A stretch of 33,981 bases of DNA from assembly GCA_949287395.1 (NCBI GenBank), contig CASEFZ010000004.1:1-33981 (forward strand), given 5' to 3'. The stretch is from an uncultured Verrucomicrobiota bacterium. Lineage in GTDB: Bacteria; Verrucomicrobiota; Verrucomicrobiia; Opitutales; Intestinicryptomonadaceae. Shown here one piece after another: positions 30,590 to 33,981 of the stretch. Under the pieces are notes generated by a model. The model worked only from the letters and a program-made list of their open reading frames with translations, had not been told where the DNA came from and made no database searches. The position numbers and the translations under genes are program-made. Every line of letters begins with the position of its first letter. Within the stretch, counting starts at the first letter, position 1.

Positions 30590-33397
30590 ATGGGAAAGTT
30601 GCTGTATTTTGCGCTGTTTTTTTGCGCGTGCGCCGCATGGGCGCAGCCGCGTTTGGTGTGCGAAACTTCAAATCCGGATCTCTCCCTGTTTAAAAAGGGC
30701 GAACGGGTCTTGCTGAAATTTTCCGCCAGCGGCCTGACACCGGGGAAGGTCTTGTACTTGGAAATCGACGTGCGCGACCACAAGGGCGCCCGCGTAGGAA
30801 AGAAGAGTGTGCAGCTGGCGGGGGACGCCGCCGGGAACTGGGCGGCCCAGATGGACGCTCCGTCTTCAAAATTCGGTTTTTACAGGGTATGGGCGCATTT
30901 GTCCGACGGTACGAAACTTCCGAAACTTGGAAGCAGGCCGGAAGGGTGTGTGACTTATGCGGTTTTGCCTGATCCGCAAAAGCGCAAATTGTATTCCATG
31001 GAAGACTCGTTTTTTGGAATACACGGGAACGGGTCCGGGAAGGCGGATTTGCGCCCGTGGCTCGGGGCGCGGTGGCAGGGGCGCAGCCAGATATATTCCG
31101 ACGGCGACTACGCAAAGTGGCTTTCCGAAAAAAAGGGCAATGAGTGGGTTTCTTACAGCCAAAGATGTTTTGTCCACGACAGCGACGTCTATTCCAAATG
31201 GCCGAAAGGAGAGCTGAAACATTTGAGGGAAACTTCAAGGCTGTCGAAGGGCAAAATATTTGCGGATGCGAAGGGAGAGGAAATCTACTCGCAGATATTC
31301 GGCAAAATCGTCGGGCAGATAGCGCGGCAGAAATTTTACAACGACTACAATTTGTACCAGCCGCTCTGGGAGCCGGATTTAACGATGAGCGACGAAGACA
31401 TAATATCGGTCTACAGGGTTGCAAGGGGAATAATTAAGTGCCTTGATCCCGATGCCCGACTTATAGGGCCGTGTTTCAGCCATTTAACAAGAACCTCCCC
31501 GAAGCTCCACGAGGAGCTTTTCAAGAAGGGGTTTCTCGAGTATGTTGACGAGATTTCCATACACCCGTACATAAAATATCCCGTGGAATTGAACGGCTTT
31601 GTTGAAAATATAAGGGCTCTAAAGCGCCTTGTTAAAAAATACGGCGGCGGCAGGGATATAAAAATACGCGCAAACGAATCCGGCGCGCACCTTCCAAACG
31701 ACACCAAATCCGAACTCTTGCAGATGTGCGGCCAAGTGAGGGCAAATTTGATAATGCTTGGCGAGGGTTTTGCCTCTAACGAACCCTTCTACGGATACGA
31801 CCATTGCGAAACCGTTGACGGCGATTACGGCCTTTGCTACAACCTGATGTTGCCGAAAGTCAGGTTCGGCCCGAATAAATTGTCTCCGCGGCCTTCGTTC
31901 GCGGCGCTGTCGGCGGCAAGCTTTATTCTTGAGGGGCACAAGTCGACAGGCTGCATAGACTATCTTTCGGATTCGGTTTTGGGCTATTGCTACGCGGACG
32001 CGGACGACAAGTGCGTGGCGGCCTTGTGGAACTTCGGAGACGAGGACTGCCAGGTTGATTTCTATGCGGGCGCTCCCGAAGTGCAAATTTCAGACATTAT
32101 GGGAAACAGGCGCAAGCTTCTTTCAAAAGGCGGATTTGTCAGGTTAACATTGTCTTCCGAACCCGTTTATGTCATCGGCTGCGACGCCGGAACCTATGGG
32201 CGCTTTGCGGCAAAAAAAGTCAAGCTTGATTTTTTGGAGAAATCTTTTGTCTGCGGCGAAACTGTGGATATTTCGGGAACAGTTTTGGAGGACGGAATAT
32301 TGGAAGTTTCGTTTCCGCGGAAATTCAAGCTTGAGGGGGTGTCTAAGAAAGTCAAGGCCGGTGATAAGTTCAGCTTAGGGGGAAAGCTGCCCAAGGGTCT
32401 AAAGCCGGGGCGATACCCCGTAATTTGCAAGCTGACGCGCGGGGGGCTTCCGGTATCGGGGGCGAGGGCCGTGTTGGACATAAGGCCGGCCATTGAGATA
32501 TTCGATGTTGAAACGGGCTTTGTGGGGGGGATTCCTGCGGTGGAATTCTCGGCGCGCAACCTTTCGGGGGCGGAAGTCTCGGGCAAATTTCTAACGAGAA
32601 TTCCGGGGTTCCCGGACGCCAGAAAGAGCGAGAATTTTTCTATAGGGAAATCCGGCGAAAAGCGCGTGTGTATTACTTTTGACGGGCTTGAAATTCCGCA
32701 GCAGCTGGAGTCTGAACTTCAGGTAAGGGCTATTTTGGATGCGTCTGTTCCCGGCGCAATATGCAGAAAGCGCGCCAATTTTATGCGCGCGCGGTACGTG
32801 GAGCCGTCGGACGGCGATCTCTTTTCGCTTTGGGAAAAACCCAACTTTGTGGAGGCGTCGGCCTATCCGACAAATGCGGGAGAGAAAATAAACGGGCGCG
32901 CTTTTGTGGCTTATGGATGGAATGAAAAATATTTGTTTGCGCGGGTGAAATTTGAAAAATGCAAAGGCTCTAATGCGGCGGAAAAGGCAAATGAATTTCC
33001 GGAACTGCGCTTTGGGTTCGCAAAAAATAGGGATGTTGAGGCGTCTTCCAACACGGTGTTGGACAATTTTTCAATGGGGTTTTGCGGCGTAAAAATTTCC
33101 CGGGAAAATGGAGGCCTATGCGCGCGAATGGAGAGGTTTTTCGACCAGGGGAAAAAGTTTGACGGAAAGCTTGACATACCTGTCCTTCACAGATCGGGCA
33201 TTCGCGGAGAAAAATCATTAGCGGACGAATATATTGTGGCAATGCCGTGGAAATATATTAACGCGCAATCGCCGCTGTCGGGCAAAAATGTTGCGGTGTC
33301 GTTCCTTGCCGATTTTGGCGGGGGCACGGGCTTTAAGCTGTTTGAATTAAACGATGCGCTCCCCCGGGGATTTGGCTTGCTTAACCTTGTCAAATAG
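30590..33397 (+). CDS. Secreted clan-A-like glycoside hydrolase with C-terminal binding domain
   Basis: A 935-residue secreted protein (signal about 1-19, AWAQ). Order seen: an N-terminal beta-sandwich (about 25-130); a TIM-barrel region (about 135-440) with YQPLWEPDLTMSDEDII, Glu261 at the acid/base position, DEISIHPYIKY, and IKIRANESGAHL, Glu363 at the nucleophile position; a beta-domain after the barrel (about 440-530) typical of clan GH-A enzymes; further beta-sandwiches; and a C-terminal CBM9/DOMON-like domain (about 755-935). The classic Asn before the acid/base Glu is Trp here (WEP), so it may form a new or remote family, or an inactive one. Context suggests release of sugars used by the divergent isomerase/kinase operon. 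GAGG precedes the ATG. Confidence 0.75.
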   Translation: MGKLLYFALFFCACAAWAQPRLVCETSNPDLSLFKKGERVLLKFSASGLTPGKVLYLEIDVRDHKGARVGKKSVQLAGDAAGNWAAQMDAPSSKFGFYRVWAHLSDGTKLPKLGSRPEGCVTYAVLPDPQKRKLYSMEDSFFGIHGNGSGKADLRPWLGARWQGRSQIYSDGDYAKWLSEKKGNEWVSYSQRCFVHDSDVYSKWPKGELKHLRETSRLSKGKIFADAKGEEIYSQIFGKIVGQIARQKFYNDYNLYQPLWEPDLTMSDEDIISVYRVARGIIKCLDPDARLIGPCFSHLTRTSPKLHEELFKKGFLEYVDEISIHPYIKYPVELNGFVENIRALKRLVKKYGGGRDIKIRANESGAHLPNDTKSELLQMCGQVRANLIMLGEGFASNEPFYGYDHCETVDGDYGLCYNLMLPKVRFGPNKLSPRPSFAALSAASFILEGHKSTGCIDYLSDSVLGYCYADADDKCVAALWNFGDEDCQVDFYAGAPEVQISDIMGNRRKLLSKGGFVRLTLSSEPVYVIGCDAGTYGRFAAKKVKLDFLEKSFVCGETVDISGTVLEDGILEVSFPRKFKLEGVSKKVKAGDKFSLGGKLPKGLKPGRYPVICKLTRGGLPVSGARAVLDIRPAIEIFDVETGFVGGIPAVEFSARNLSGAEVSGKFLTRIPGFPDARKSENFSIGKSGEKRVCITFDGLEIPQQLESELQVRAILDASVPGAICRKRANFMRARYVEPSDGDLFSLWEKPNFVEASAYPTNAGEKINGRAFVAYGWNEKYLFARVKFEKCKGSNAAEKANEFPELRFGFAKNRDVEASSNTVLDNFSMGFCGVKISRENGGLCARMERFFDQGKKFDGKLDIPVLHRSGIRGEKSLADEYIVAMPWKYINAQSPLSGKNVAVSFLADFGGGTGFKLFELNDALPRGFGLLNLVK

Positions 33398-33865
33398 GAG
33401 GGCCGTTTTATTGCATGGAAAACTGTTTCCCTATCAGCAACTGCTGGGCGGGATAACAAATATCAGCGGAAGATATGCAAGGGGCGGGTAAAGCCAACGG
33501 GTATTCTCCAGGCGGATTCCGATATGCGGCCGGAGGTTGAAAACATTCGAGATGTAGCCAAAAGTGCGCTGGAAACAGTATAGAAGCAGGTTTGTTCCCG
33601 AGAATACGCGCATGAGTAATGATGCGCATTTTCAAATTGTTGAAGGCGCTGCGGGTTTGATATGGAGTTTTGGAAAATTTGCAAAATATTGGCAACATAT
33701 GTTTGATTTTGCGTAGGACTTCCCCCCAATGCTTGATTTTTTATTTTGACAATAGTGTTGGTCTAAGTTTCGCTCTATTTGCCGAGCGTGATACAGTGAT
33801 GTAGGCCTACGCAATTGTGCGCGTATTTACGGCGGCTGTGATACTCTTTTGTTTGGAATATCGAT
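33398..33865. other. Gene-free stretch before the antiporter gene
   Basis: No credible gene on either strand. It contains an isolated perfect -35 hexamer TTGACA (33746-33751) without a good -10 at 16-18 bases, the palindrome GTAGGCCTAC (33801-33810), and two TGATAC elements (near 33789 and 33839) that resemble extended -10 boxes. The antiporter promoter is probably among these. Confidence 0.45.
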
Positions 33866-33981
33866 ATGGAATTATACTTGGGAATTCTTGCGGCGGCTTT
33901 TCTGCTGATGGTTTGCTTGCTTACCAGCAAGGTTTCAGCGGCGTTGAATGTGCCGTGCATGCTGTTATTTCTCGCGGTGGG
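33866..33981 (+). CDS. Cation:proton antiporter, N-terminal fragment (cut by window end)
   Basis: Only 38 complete codons are present. MELYLGILAAAFLLMVCLLT is a first membrane helix, followed by SKVSAALNVPCMLLFLAV, the pattern at the start of NhaP2/CPA1- or KefB-type potassium or sodium/proton antiporters (S..S..LGVP.LL.FL..G). These exchange cations for protons across the inner membrane. The subfamily cannot be settled from this much. ATG at 33866 has GGAAT about 10 bases upstream. Confidence 0.65.
   Translation, partial: MELYLGILAAAFLLMVCLLTSKVSAALNVPCMLLFLAV

Overview
The window looks like a chromosomal segment of a Gram-negative bacterium of the PVC superphylum, most likely Verrucomicrobiota (an Opitutae-like lineage is my guess). 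This rests on the gene mix: a TIGR03790-family secreted protein, a GH106 rhamnosidase-like enzyme, a hydrazine-synthase-alpha-like beta-propeller with c-type heme motifs, a twin-arginine Gfo/Idh/MocA oxidoreductase, a verrucomicrobial-style AraC regulator and many signal-peptide or lipobox proteins. No rRNA, phage, insertion sequence or CRISPR array was seen. Taxonomy is inferred, not searched.

Layout. 1-2,473: tRNA-Thr(TGT) on the minus strand with its own promoter and terminator, then a TIGR03790-family gene and a gene-free stretch holding a strong hairpin. 2,474-7,374 (minus): a very large GH106-like enzyme and an AI-2E/PerM-type membrane protein. 7,406-10,644 (plus): uvrA followed closely by a small DUF486 membrane protein. 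10,714-16,778 (plus): a secreted propeller with two CxxCH motifs, a secreted right-handed beta-helix protein ending at a clear terminator, and an orphan cytoplasmic protein. 17,316-22,147 (plus): a compact six-gene cell-envelope operon of two CsgG/FlgT-like secreted proteins, a COG3014-like lipoprotein, a YcfL-like lipoprotein, an LpoB-like lipoprotein and a 64-residue lipoprotein. 22,280-33,397: a carbohydrate locus with an AraC regulator, a convergent minus-strand operon (sugar isomerase, Gfo/Idh/MocA oxidoreductase, HEAT-like secreted protein, xylulokinase) and a divergent plus-strand pair (secreted propeller-like protein, clan-A-like glycoside hydrolase). The window ends inside a cation:proton antiporter gene.

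How the genes may work together. The isomerase, kinase and oxidoreductase form a plausible route from an aldopentose or deoxyhexose released by the secreted glycoside hydrolase to a ketose phosphate, with the AraC protein as candidate regulator. No sugar transporter is visible. The LpoB/YcfL/COG3014/CsgG-like operon probably builds an outer-membrane or periplasmic assembly. It is the most interesting multi-gene unit here because LpoB is best known as the activator of the enterobacterial peptidoglycan synthase PBP1b, and here it sits among CsgG-fold proteins in an unrelated phylum.
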